Below, piece after piece: positions 1-8,943 of a stretch of 64,000 nucleotides of DNA (position 1 is its first letter; every line of letters begins with the position of its first letter). The stretch comes from Myxococcus xanthus (lineage in GTDB: Bacteria; Myxococcota; Myxococcia; Myxococcales; Myxococcaceae). The position numbers and the translations under genes were made by a program. The stretch is from the NCBI RefSeq assembly GCF_013116825.1, contig NZ_JABFNS010000035.1, forward strand, positions 1 through 64,000, given 5' to 3'. The notes beneath the pieces were generated by a model. It made no database searches, was not told the origin of the DNA, and saw only the letters and a list, made by a program, of their open reading frames with translations.

Positions 1-117
1 CTGCGGACCCGCTCCGCCTTGCACCAGGGCATAAAGCTCGCTCTGGCGGCCATCTCCCCAAGCGACGCAGCAGGCTGGTTCGCCTACTGCGGTTACTCCG
101 TCGCTCAGCCCAGATGA
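1..117 (+). mobile_element. C-terminal end of an IS630-family-like transposase (partial, cut by window edge)
   Basis: Frame 1 is open from the first base to a TGA at 115-117, giving 38 residues. The sequence ISPSDAAGWFAYCGY near the end resembles the end of IS630-type DDE transposases, which usually finish with an Ala-rich helix, a T/S-P-x-D/E-A motif and W/Y-F-x-x-C/A-G-Y. The catalytic part lies outside the window, so whether the element is intact cannot be judged. No terminal inverted repeat was recognised in the 9 bases before the next gene. Confidence 0.6.
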
Positions 118-126
118 ACTGCGCTA

Positions 127-513
127 TCAGGCCTGGGACGGCGCGCCCTGCTGCGCCTGGCGATCCACCAGTTGTTTGCGCACCTCGTTCATGTCGAGCG
201 CGCGCACCTGGCGGATGAGGTCATCCAGCGCGTTGGCTGGCAGCGCTCCCGCCTGTTCGAACAACATGATGCCGTCACGGAAGACCATCAGCGTGGGGAT
301 GGAGCGGATGGCGAAAGCCCCCGCGAGTTCCACCTCTGCGTCGGTGTCGAGCTTGCCGAAGACGAGGTCCGGATTCTTCGCGCTCGCCTGTTCAAACACG
401 GGCGAGAAGGTGCGGCACGGTGCGCACCACTCGGCCCACCAGTCGAGGAGGACGATTCCCTCCTTCGAGACGATTTCCTTGAAGTTGGCTTTGGTGATGT
501 CGATGGTTGCCAT
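127..513 (-). CDS. Thioredoxin family protein
   Basis: This 128-residue protein has the thioredoxin fold. The redox motif WCAPC is at residues 29-33, followed by the usual cis-proline region (SIPTL) and a central FGKLDTD strand. It probably reduces disulfides of cytoplasmic partners, since there is no signal peptide or membrane segment. The length is slightly above the roughly 108 residues of classical TrxA because of a Gln/Ala-rich C-terminal extension. The ATG at 511-513 is preceded by CAGGG, which lies inside one arm of a long inverted repeat (see 516-556). Its immediate upstream neighbour on the same strand is a tandem-repeat protein with no obvious link. Confidence 0.9.
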   Translation of the reverse strand: MATIDITKANFKEIVSKEGIVLLDWWAEWCAPCRTFSPVFEQASAKNPDLVFGKLDTDAEVELAGAFAIRSIPTLMVFRDGIMLFEQAGALPANALDDLIRQVRALDMNEVRKQLVDRQAQQGAPSQA

Positions 514-515
514 GC

Positions 516-556
516 CCTGACACTGGGCCCTCCCCCCTGGAGGCGCCAGTGTCAGG
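516..556 (-). promoter_or_regulatory. Long hairpin covering the thioredoxin ribosome binding site
   Basis: CCTGACACTGG (516-526) and CCAGTGTCAGG (546-556) form a perfect 11-bp inverted repeat with a 19-base loop. The loop itself can pair CCTCC with GGAGG. On the minus strand the second arm ends two bases before the thioredoxin ATG and contains its CAGGG. A transcript starting upstream would therefore hide the ribosome binding site. It could instead be the terminator of the gene ending at 655, but no T-run follows. Confidence 0.5.
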
Positions 557-654
557 AGGTGGCCAGCCAGGCTCCCCCCAGGGCCCGGCCCCCAGTCACC
601 TCCAGCTCAGCGCGGAGGCCCATGACGGGTGGGCCGCCGGGACAGCGGTCGGGC

Positions 655-1614
655 TCAGCCCCAGACGCTCGCCCGGCCCATGAACTGCGCCAGGTCCAGG
701 CGGTTGGACTGCGTCTCGCGGCGGGGCGCCTTCGCCGTGAAGGACTCCAAATCCTGGAGGCTGATGTGGACCTCCTTGCTGGACTTGGACTTGCTCGCGC
801 CCTGGTCCACCGAGCGCAACGCCGTGGGGTGGTTGATCAGGAACTGCGCCGCCTCACGGAGCTCCTTCGGCGCGCCGCTGCTCGGGTCCGCCACGCGCTT
901 GAGCTCCGACATGCCGATGTTGTTGTCCCCGGCGCCCTTTCCGCTGGCGTTCATTCCCACGCCCTCGGCGAAGTGAAAGTGGTCCTTGAGCGTCTGGGCC
1001 GCCTTGTAGACGTCCATGGGCTCGTGGCGGCCAGCGCCGAACGGCGGACGGGACGGTGGGCCGAACGAGGGGCCGCACAGGTCCAGCCGCGGCGGCAGGT
1101 TGGGACGGTGGGGGTTGGGCAGGCCGCCCGGGCCACCGAGTCCGCAGCCGCCGCCGAAGCCGGAGCCGAACAGCGGCGGACGCAGCGGGAAGCCAGGCCG
1201 CTGCGGAGCCCCGGAGCCCGACGCATTGCCCGCGCGCGCCTGGAGGTCCGCCTTGCTCAGGTGCACCTCGTTGTTGCCGCCATGGGCCTTGCTGGCGCCC
1301 TGGTCCAGCGAGCGCAGGGCGATGGGGTGGTCGAGCATCCACTTCGCGGCGGCGCGGACGTCGGGCGGGAAGCCACTGTTCGGGTCCGCCACGCGCTTGA
1401 GCTCCGACGTCCCGATGTTGTTGTCCCCGGCGCCCTTGCCGCTGGCGTTCATTCCCACGCCCTCGATGGCGTCGAAGTGCTTGAGCACCGTCTGCGCCGC
1501 CTTGGACGGGTCCATCGACTGATAAGCCGCCTGGTAGCGGTCCGTGGGGCCGCAGCCACGGGTGTTGCCGGAGAAGCCGTTGCACAGAATGGACTTCGCG
1601 ATGGACATGCTCAT
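655..1614 (-). CDS. Two-repeat protein with NolX/HrpF-like (degenerate EF-hand) domains
   Basis: The 319-residue product has two copies of a domain of about 75 residues, near residues 36-112 and 200-275. They are joined by a Gly/Pro-rich linker with several Cys. Each copy has an MNASGKGAGDNNIG segment, SELKRVADP, a helix ending in a hydrophobic-N/D-H-P motif, then LRS-DQGASK and a hydrophobic strand with DL. The pattern resembles the calcium-loop repeat of NolX/HrpF-type secreted proteins (D-x-N-x-I-x-x-x-E/D-L plus a short helix), here with an altered loop. No signal peptide is evident. The start has AGGAG eight bases upstream. The function is unknown; secretion or a structural role is only an inference. 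Confidence 0.6.
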   Translation of the reverse strand: MSMSIAKSILCNGFSGNTRGCGPTDRYQAAYQSMDPSKAAQTVLKHFDAIEGVGMNASGKGAGDNNIGTSELKRVADPNSGFPPDVRAAAKWMLDHPIALRSLDQGASKAHGGNNEVHLSKADLQARAGNASGSGAPQRPGFPLRPPLFGSGFGGGCGLGGPGGLPNPHRPNLPPRLDLCGPSFGPPSRPPFGAGRHEPMDVYKAAQTLKDHFHFAEGVGMNASGKGAGDNNIGMSELKRVADPSSGAPKELREAAQFLINHPTALRSVDQGASKSKSSKEVHISLQDLESFTAKAPRRETQSNRLDLAQFMGRASVWG

Positions 1615-2077
1615 GGTCGTGACTCCTGATATCGATTGCGACGATGGTTTGGATTGGGGACAGGTGGCTGTCTCAGCCGAAAGCCCCGCGCGCTGACTAC
1701 ATGAACATTCTCCGTCGGATACGCGCGGTGTTTCGCGCCGTGTTTCTGTTTATTTTCCACGCACCCCCGAGGAGAGCGAGCACAAAACAAAGACAAACAA
1801 GCTCACCCACGAAGTGCCTTGCCATTCAAGGCAAGACATCGCGGGCGGGCGGCGCGGAGGTGTCGTTCTCGATGCGGCCCCAGGTCATTGCAGTGGGTGT
1901 GCCAGGGCCCTCCAGCGCCTCCTGAGCCGAGGAGAGGCGCGCGGGATAGAGGAGAACGCGCGGCAAGGCGCTCCAGCGGGACTGGCAACCGCGGTTGTCA
2001 GGTGGCAACAACAGTTGTCACCCCCTCCCCTGCCTGGGTGCGGTGGTAGCCTGCCCGCCGTGGCGGACCCAGGTGAC
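1615..2077. other. Divergent intergenic region between the repeat protein and the FHA activator
   Basis: These 463 bases separate two divergent start codons. The stretch 1730-1815 is clearly richer in A/T than its surroundings and is the likeliest place for the divergent promoters. The part nearest the activator holds two tandem palindromes (1983-2020). No convincing -24/-12 sigma-54 promoter was found: the GG-N10-GC spacing is absent. Confidence 0.5.
1983..2020 (+). promoter_or_regulatory. Two tandem 18-bp palindromes, likely operator pair
   Basis: TGGCAAC-CGCG-GTTGTCA (1983-2000) and TGGCAAC-AACA-GTTGTCA (2003-2020) are two copies of the same imperfect palindrome with half-site TGRCAAC. 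Their centres are exactly 20 bp apart, close to two helical turns. The second copy ends 57 bp before the start of the FHA/sigma-54 activator gene. This is what cooperative binding of a dimeric regulator would look like. The regulator is unknown; autoregulation by the downstream protein is possible. Confidence 0.6.
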
Positions 2078-3427
<1,350 letters not shown>

Positions 3428-3508
3428 GGGAGACGGCGCATACGACCGCCCGTCCGCGCATGAAAGCGTGCGCGTCAGTCCTTCAGGTCGTTCATGAAGT
3501 GGAGGGGC

Positions 3509-3754
3509 TCACTCGCCGAACTGGATGGCCTTCAAGGCCGGGGGCGTCGCCACGTCCACGCCCACGGCGACGGCGTCCTCCACTGGGGTGGCCTCAGCCG
3601 TGTCACGAACATCCACCGGCTTGCGCCCCGCCAGGAAGGCGAAGTGCGTGCCCCGCGGAACTTCATGGTTCAACTTCGCGCAGGCAGGCGCATAGGCGTC
3701 GTGCGCGGCGTAGCCTGGGAGGACGGCTCCGCCTGGACCGCGCGGAGCCCCCGC
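3509..3754 (-). pseudogene. C-terminal remnant of an unidentified gene
   Basis: The minus strand is open for about 80 codons between a TGA at 3755-3757 and a TGA at 3509-3511. There is no ATG or GTG in a useful place. The codons have the third-position G/C bias of a real gene and give a plausible protein end (GTHFAFLAGRKPVDV, then an acidic Ala/Val stretch, then KAIQFGE). Nothing recognisable precedes it. I read it as a decayed or truncated gene in the gap between the FHA activator and the metalloprotease. I do not recognise the family. Confidence 0.4.
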
Positions 3755-3792
3755 TCAAACCCCAGTCCCCCCACGGCCGAGCCCGTCTCCGC

Positions 3793-4953
3793 TCAGCGCG
3801 TCTGCTGCTCGCGGCTCGACTCGCGCGTCGAGTGGATGCTCTGGAAACCCGCGATGCACAGCTCGGCGCGCAACGGCGCGGAGTTGTAATACGGGCCACC
3901 GTCATACGGCGTGTCGATGCCGTCGCGGCGGTCCGGGTGCGAGTAACCGGCGATGTGCATCATCTCGTGGATGAGTGTCTGGGCAATCTCCGTGTCCCCC
4001 TGCGGGAAGAGCACGCCGAAGTTGATCCAGATATCATCTCCACCCAACTCCGCCCGCGCGTTGATGCCGGCCTCGTTCGTGCCCGAGTGGCGGATGGCCT
4101 TGCGGTAGGCACTGCGCAGCGCGGACTTCTCCAGGGTGGTCAGGTGGGTGCAGGTCTGGATGGAGTCCTGCGCGGCCTCGTGGCGCCGCAGCGTCCGGGC
4201 CCAGTTGTCGCCCGTGACGGTGGCGTTGTCGGAACTGAAGCGGTCGTGCATCGCCAGCACGTCCGCGAGCACGTCCCGCGCCTCCGCGTAGCCCGGACGG
4301 ACGAGGTGCATGCCGTACACCCTCGTGCCGCTGTAGGTGGTGGAGTGGAAGGTGGGCAGGCCCGCGGCGAAGCCGTTCGCGGAGGCGTAGTCGTTGGCGG
4401 CGCGCATCATCGCCCCGGCGTCCGTCACGTCCGGGTAACCAATGGCCCACCCCGGGACGTCACGGAACTCGACGACGCTGGGGTGGAGGAAGTGGATGCC
4501 GTACTCCACAACGGAGCCGTTGAGGCCCTGCTCGAACGCGGGCAGCGCGATGCCCAACCCGTAAGCGTTGCCGTAGTCCTGCGCGCGGCGGAACAACTCC
4601 GGGATGTTGCTCAGCGCCGTGTTGCCCAGCGAGGAGCGGGGCACCGCGAGGTAGTGCGCCACGGTGCCCGGCTTGAGCAGCATGGTGCCACGCACCACGC
4701 CCGCGCCGTAGTTGGCCTCATGGAAGTTGCCGAAGCCCGCCGCGTAGCCGTGAACGCCCGCGTAGCGGTTGGCGGTGCGAAAGCGGAAGTCACTGGCTGT
4801 CTCCAGCGAGGCCTCGGTGGTGCCCACGGATTCCTCGGGCAGCGCCATGTCCGCCATGGCGTCGGCGTCCATCATCTCGCCGCCGCACCCCAGCAACACC
4901 ATCGACGTGGAAATGCACACACCCAGGGAGAGACGCTTCATCATCGAGCGCAC
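3793..4953 (-). CDS. Lipoprotein with three tandem repeats and an HExxHxxGxxH zinc-protease motif
   Basis: From the GTG at 4953 the product has 386 residues. AGAAAGG lies eight bases before this GTG, whereas the two ATGs just downstream (4944, 4941) are less well placed. A short signal sequence ends in a lipobox (LLGC), so the mature protein should be a lipoprotein. Next come three copies of a repeat of about 50 residues, each with a Y-x(4)-G-x-A-x-x-x-P/F-x-F core and a following YG-x-H-hydrophobic or equivalent strand. The catalytic part carries HEMMHIAGYSH at about residues 329-339, a metzincin-type zinc site. The repeats probably bind a substrate or surface; that is inference. Confidence 0.75.
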   Translation of the reverse strand: MRSMMKRLSLGVCISTSMVLLGCGGEMMDADAMADMALPEESVGTTEASLETASDFRFRTANRYAGVHGYAAGFGNFHEANYGAGVVRGTMLLKPGTVAHYLAVPRSSLGNTALSNIPELFRRAQDYGNAYGLGIALPAFEQGLNGSVVEYGIHFLHPSVVEFRDVPGWAIGYPDVTDAGAMMRAANDYASANGFAAGLPTFHSTTYSGTRVYGMHLVRPGYAEARDVLADVLAMHDRFSSDNATVTGDNWARTLRRHEAAQDSIQTCTHLTTLEKSALRSAYRKAIRHSGTNEAGINARAELGGDDIWINFGVLFPQGDTEIAQTLIHEMMHIAGYSHPDRRDGIDTPYDGGPYYNSAPLRAELCIAGFQSIHSTRESSREQQTR

Positions 4954-5121
4954 GGTTGAAACCTTTCTGTGGATTGGCGGGCGAGGTGGAGCGGGACTCA
5001 GGCCCGTCCATCCATCGCCCTCGAAGTCAGATACGAAAAGCGCGGGATTTCCGGGTCGTCCGCCCACGGCGATTTCGCCGGGTGACGAAACGGAGCATCC
5101 GCGCACCTCGAACCGCGCGCG

Positions 5122-5814
5122 TCAGTTGTCGACGTCATTCACGACATTCGTCGGGGTGCCGGGAGGAACGGCCTCGCCGGACTCATCCTTGAGCGGCTTC
5201 GTGGAGATGAGCCAGACATCCACCGTGTCATCGATGTCGATGTTTCCCGCGCAGGCCATGGTGACGTAGCAGTCCGGACACGTCCCAAAGGCGCCCACCT
5301 GCCGGGACACCCACGCAGGAAGGTCCGCCAGGGAGATGGCCCGGCGGCTCGTGTCCCGCGAGCGGTCCACGCCAACACCCTCCGCGTCCACCGGAACCGC
5401 GTCCTCTTCCGCGTCGCGCGTCACCAGCGGCCCCGTGCCCGTGAAGTACGCGTAGCGGTTGCCTCGCTCTGGGATGAAGCCCGCATTCACGATGCGCGGC
5501 TCGAAGGTGCCTTGCTCGGAGCGATGGTGGCGCTGGGCGGCGTAGAGGCCACGGAGGTTCGCCTTGCACTCCTGCTGCTTGGAGCGCACCGGGAGCTTCT
5601 TGTAGTTGGGGATGGCGATGGCGGTCAGGCCGCCCACACACGGGCAGAGCAAGAACACCCCCAGGGCCAGCGCCACGCCGCGCGGGCTCGCCCAATAGGA
5701 GCGCTTCGGGACGGCTGACAGGTTCCCGCAGGCACAGCGAATGATGGCGCCCGGGCCCCGCCCCGCTACGTCGAGCTCGCTGCCGCACTTCGGGCACTCC
5801 AGGTTCGCCGCCAT
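5122..5814 (-). CDS. Zinc-ribbon, membrane-anchored pilin-like protein
   Basis: The 230-residue product opens with a zinc ribbon (CPKC at residues 7-10, then a CAC pair). A basic stretch, a hydrophobic segment and AIPNYKKL follow. The region after the membrane segment (SKQQECKANLRGLYAAQR, then GFIPERGNRYAYF) matches the C-terminal part of the pilin-like proteins common in myxobacteria. Two Cys pairs in the C-terminal half (CPDC and CAG) may form disulfides. The start at 5814 has AAGGGG eight bases upstream; an in-frame ATG 21 bases further upstream is less likely. A cytoplasmic zinc ribbon before the membrane segment means this is not a standard cleaved pilin. Confidence 0.65.
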   Translation of the reverse strand: MAANLECPKCGSELDVAGRGPGAIIRCACGNLSAVPKRSYWASPRGVALALGVFLLCPCVGGLTAIAIPNYKKLPVRSKQQECKANLRGLYAAQRHHRSEQGTFEPRIVNAGFIPERGNRYAYFTGTGPLVTRDAEEDAVPVDAEGVGVDRSRDTSRRAISLADLPAWVSRQVGAFGTCPDCYVTMACAGNIDIDDTVDVWLISTKPLKDESGEAVPPGTPTNVVNDVDN

Positions 5815-5950
5815 GGACAGGGCCCCTTGACACACGTACGAGTCTCACACGAGGGCGGGCAGCCTAGCATGGCCCACGGGCCGACCTTCGGACAGGCGCG
5901 GCAGGCATGCGGATGGACGCGCCACCCGGCCGGACAGCTAGACTGCGCCG

Positions 5951-6964
5951 GTGTTGAAACCCTTGCTCGACCTTGACGCGACGCCGGAGCGACTCCGGGC
6001 GCTCGCGGACGCTGGCATCCTGACGCCGACCACCCTGGAGCGCGCGCTGCACCTGTCCGTGGCCACCCCGCCGCGGCAGGACTGGCGGCGCTTCCTCTCC
6101 ACCACGCTGATGGGCCTGGGCGCGCTGCTGGTGCTCGCGGGCGTCATCTACTTCTTCGCGTACAACTGGGCGGACATGCACCGCTTCGCGAAGCTGGGCC
6201 TCATCGCGGCGGCCATCACCGGCACGGCCGTGGGCGCCTGGAAGCAAGGCGCGACGCTGGGCGGGCAACTGTCCCTGTTCGCGGCCTCGGTGCTCGTGGG
6301 CGCGCTGCTGGCCGTCTACGGGCAGGCGTATCAGACCGGCGCGGACCCGTATGAGCTGTTCATCGGCTGGACCGTGCTCATCCTTCCCTGGGTGGCGGTG
6401 TCCCGCTTCGCGCCTCTGGGGTTGCTGGCGCTGGTGCTGGTCAACACCGGCATCCTCCTCTTCTGGGAGCAGGTGCTGGATACGGAGTTGGACCAGACCT
6501 ACTGGCTGGCGGTGGTGCTGGGCGGGCTCAACGGCTTCACCTGGGCCACCTACGAGCACTTCGCCAACCTGCGCGTGTCCTGGCTCCAGGCGCGCTGGGT
6601 GCCGCGGGTACTGGCGGTGATGGCGGTGGGCCCGGTGCTCATCGCCTCGGTGCCATTCATCATGCACCCGGCACGAGCCCCCACCGGCGCCGTGGTGGCG
6701 CTCCTCCTGGTGCTGGCCTCGCTCGCGGCCGAGTACGCCCTGCACCGGCACCTGAAGGGCGAGCTGTTCATGCTCACGCTCGGCGCGGTGAGCGTGATGA
6801 CGCTCCTGACCTCCGGCGCCGTCAGCATCGTCTTCGACTCCTACCAGGACGTGGAAGTCCTGGGCCTCTTCGTGCTGCCGCTCTTCGTCATCGCCCAGGT
6901 GGCGCTCGCGGTGTGGTGGCTGCGGCACGAAGCCCGCGTCACCGGCGCCACGGAGGAGTCCTGA
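5951..6964 (+). CDS. DUF2157 multi-pass membrane protein
   Basis: The 337-residue product has a short soluble N-terminus of about 45 residues (LRALADAGILTPTTLERAL) and then about ten hydrophobic segments. This is the layout of the DUF2157 family. It starts at a GTG. The next gene begins one base after the stop, and the following GDYXXLXY gene overlaps that one, so the three are co-transcribed. This trio recurs in many proteobacteria, but its biochemical role is not established. Confidence 0.85.
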   Translation: MLKPLLDLDATPERLRALADAGILTPTTLERALHLSVATPPRQDWRRFLSTTLMGLGALLVLAGVIYFFAYNWADMHRFAKLGLIAAAITGTAVGAWKQGATLGGQLSLFAASVLVGALLAVYGQAYQTGADPYELFIGWTVLILPWVAVSRFAPLGLLALVLVNTGILLFWEQVLDTELDQTYWLAVVLGGLNGFTWATYEHFANLRVSWLQARWVPRVLAVMAVGPVLIASVPFIMHPARAPTGAVVALLLVLASLAAEYALHRHLKGELFMLTLGAVSVMTLLTSGAVSIVFDSYQDVEVLGLFVLPLFVIAQVALAVWWLRHEARVTGATEES

Positions 6965-6965
6965 C

Positions 6966-8063
6966 ATGGCCCTGCGTCCCTCGTTGCAGGACGTGTTGAA
7001 CGCGCTCCAGGCCGAAGGCCAGCTCGAGCCCGACGCCGTGGACCGGGCCCGCGTGGCCCTGGAAGCCCATCAGCGCCAGTCCGTGGCCGTGCCCTGGTTC
7101 GTGAAGGCCTTCGCTGGCGTCGGCGCCTGGCTGTCCGCCATCTTCGTGCTGAGCTTCTTCGCCTGCGCGGGCCTCTGGGAGGAGCAGGTAGTAATGGGCG
7201 TGGTGGGCCTGGGCCTGTGCGCGGGCGCGACGATGCTGCGCCGCACGCTGCGCGGCGTCTTCGTGGAGCAGCTCGCGCTGGCGCTGTGCCTGGCCGGCGC
7301 CGCCATGGCCTCCGCCAGCTTCGGCATCGAAACGGAGAACGAGAACGTCGCCGCGACACTGGTGCTGGTCATCAGTGGCGTGCTGCTCTTTGTCTACCCG
7401 GACGCCATCCTCCGCTTCCTGAGCACGTTGGGGGTGGTCGGCGCAGCCGGCTTCCTCGCATGGCACGTGGTGGGCGGCTTCGCGCTGGACCTGCTGATTC
7501 TGGGCTGCGCTGCGCTGATGTACTTCCTCTTCCTGGAGCAGGCCCGGCTGCGACGGGGACCCACGGGCGAGCTGGTGGGGCCGGTGGCCTTCGCGCTCGC
7601 GTGCGCCATCCCCGGCGTGCTGCTGGCGCGCGGGATGCGAGACGTGGCCCGGCACCTCTTCGACACCGTCTCCGCGCTCCCGGATGCCGTGCTGACGCTG
7701 GGGCTGACGGCCCTGACGCTGTACACGGCGTGGCGGGTGCTGCGTGAGCTGGCGCTGGAGCCCACCGGCGTGGCGGGCGCTGCGGTATTCGCGGCGCTGA
7801 CGCTGGTGGCCGTGCTCACGCCCCATACACCGGCGGTCATCACCGCCGTGGGCATGCTGGTGCTCGGCTTCCACCGGCGCAGCAGCGTGCTGCTGGGACT
7901 GGCGGTGGCGTACCTGCTCGCGTCCGGCAGTTGGTACTACTACGACCTGGGCCTCACGCTGCTGGCCAAGTCACTGGCGTTGATGGGCAGCGGCCTGGTG
8001 TTCCTGGGCCTGCGTTCGTTCCTGCTGCGGCGCTTCCCCGCCCCGGCGTCGGAGGTGCGGTGA
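6966..8063 (+). CDS. DUF4401 multi-pass membrane protein
   Basis: The 365-residue product resembles its upstream neighbour in layout: an N-terminal soluble helix pair, then about ten membrane segments. It matches the DUF4401 family by position and overall pattern. It is the middle gene of the DUF2157-DUF4401-GDYXXLXY unit. Its stop codon shares the A of the next start (TGATG). The role is probably at the inner membrane with the other two; no substrate can be named. Confidence 0.8.
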   Translation: MALRPSLQDVLNALQAEGQLEPDAVDRARVALEAHQRQSVAVPWFVKAFAGVGAWLSAIFVLSFFACAGLWEEQVVMGVVGLGLCAGATMLRRTLRGVFVEQLALALCLAGAAMASASFGIETENENVAATLVLVISGVLLFVYPDAILRFLSTLGVVGAAGFLAWHVVGGFALDLLILGCAALMYFLFLEQARLRRGPTGELVGPVAFALACAIPGVLLARGMRDVARHLFDTVSALPDAVLTLGLTALTLYTAWRVLRELALEPTGVAGAAVFAALTLVAVLTPHTPAVITAVGMLVLGFHRRSSVLLGLAVAYLLASGSWYYYDLGLTLLAKSLALMGSGLVFLGLRSFLLRRFPAPASEVR

Positions 8064-8551
8064 TGGTGCGCACGGCGGTCATCTTCGGCGGGCTGGCCTT
8101 CGCGCTGCTCGTCCCCGCGGGGCTCGTCGTCCAGAAGGAGCACGTGCTGCGCTCGGGCACGCCGGTGCTGCTGGAGCTGGCCCCCGGCGACCCGCGCTCG
8201 CTGATTCAGGGCGACTACATGGTGCTGGACTACGCCATCAGCCGCGACCAGGGCGCGAATCCCGCCACCACCGCCAAGGACGGAAACATGGTGCTGCGGC
8301 TGGACGCGAATGGCGTGGGCTCCTTCGTGCGCTTCGACACGCCCGACACTCCGCTGGCGCCCGGCGAGCTCAAGCTCCGGTACCGCCTGCGCAAGGAGCG
8401 CTTCCGCCTGGGCGCGGAGGCCTTCTTCTTCCAGGAAGGTCACGCGGACCGCTACGAGGGCGCCCGCTATGGCGAGCTGCGCGTGGCGGACAGCGGAGCC
8501 AGCGTGCTGGTGGGCCTGAGGGACGCGCAGCGCCAGCCCCTGGGCCGCTGA
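8063..8551 (+). CDS. GDYXXLXY-domain protein
   Basis: The 162-residue product has one N-terminal membrane segment and the family signature GDYMVLDY at about residues 53-60. A beta-rich domain follows, with a conserved FFFQEGHADRYEGARYGELRV region. The predicted topology puts this domain outside the cytoplasm. The ATG overlaps the stop of the DUF4401 gene by one base, so translation is coupled. Its regular association with DUF2157 and DUF4401 proteins suggests one membrane complex of unknown function. Confidence 0.85.
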   Translation: MVRTAVIFGGLAFALLVPAGLVVQKEHVLRSGTPVLLELAPGDPRSLIQGDYMVLDYAISRDQGANPATTAKDGNMVLRLDANGVGSFVRFDTPDTPLAPGELKLRYRLRKERFRLGAEAFFFQEGHADRYEGARYGELRVADSGASVLVGLRDAQRQPLGR

Positions 8552-8656
8552 CGCCCCGCGGTCCCACGCCGACCTCCTTCCCTACACCCGGAGCACGTCG
8601 AGAAAGGCCGGGGCTTGCTCTCCGTCGGTCTTTGGCGCACCATTCATTTTGACTTC

Positions 8657-8675
8657 GACACTCAAAATCAAAATC
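8657..8675 (+). promoter_or_regulatory. Possible Fur box
   Basis: GACACTCAAAATCAAAATC matches 12 of 19 positions of the Fur consensus GATAATGATAATCATTATC. It sits 13 bases before the start of the small gene ahead of the heme-oxygenase homologue. The stretch stands out as A/T-rich in very G+C-rich DNA. A link to iron or heme would suit the downstream gene, but A/T-rich promoter DNA can match this consensus by chance. Confidence 0.3.
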
Positions 8676-8688
8676 AAGGATAGCGGCG

Positions 8689-8943
8689 ATGCCCGGTCAG
8701 GGATGCGGCAAGACGGTACTGGCGCGAGGTCCATGCGCGGAAGTGACGCAGTGCTCGTGCGGGCACATCCACCTGGCCATGGGGCCGGTGACGATTCGCG
8801 TGGAGGAGGAGGTCCTCCGCGCCATCGGGATGACGCTGGCGGAGGCGCTCCAGCAACTGGGGACACCGCTGGAGGCCCTGCCGAACGAGGGCGCCGGCCC
8901 CCTGGCGATGAGCACGCTGGCCGGTGGCGGGTGGAAGCAGTGA
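8689..8943 (+). CDS. Small conserved-looking protein with a CxCGHxH motif
   Basis: The 84-residue product has an N-terminal Cys/His cluster (C6, C16, then CSCGHIH at 22-28) that could bind a metal or heme. A short amphipathic part follows (VTIRVEEEVLRAIGMTLAEAL). AAGGA lies about eight bases before the ATG. Its stop overlaps the start of the heme-oxygenase homologue (GTGA), so the two are translationally coupled and probably work together. I do not recognise the family. Confidence 0.65.
   Translation: MPGQGCGKTVLARGPCAEVTQCSCGHIHLAMGPVTIRVEEEVLRAIGMTLAEALQQLGTPLEALPNEGAGPLAMSTLAGGGWKQ

Noticed and set aside
172-1629. Open frame of 485 codons on the plus strand
   Set aside because: Antisense to thioredoxin and the repeat protein; composition typical of a shadow frame.
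1983-2020. Tandem -24/-12 sigma-54 promoters
   Set aside because: TGGC and TTG are present, but the distance is one base too long and GC is absent at -12. The symmetry fits an operator better.
3494-3889. Plus-strand frame of 131 codons between the activator and the metalloprotease
   Set aside because: The minus strand of the same interval has better codon bias and a protein-like end, so this is probably a shadow of the remnant gene.
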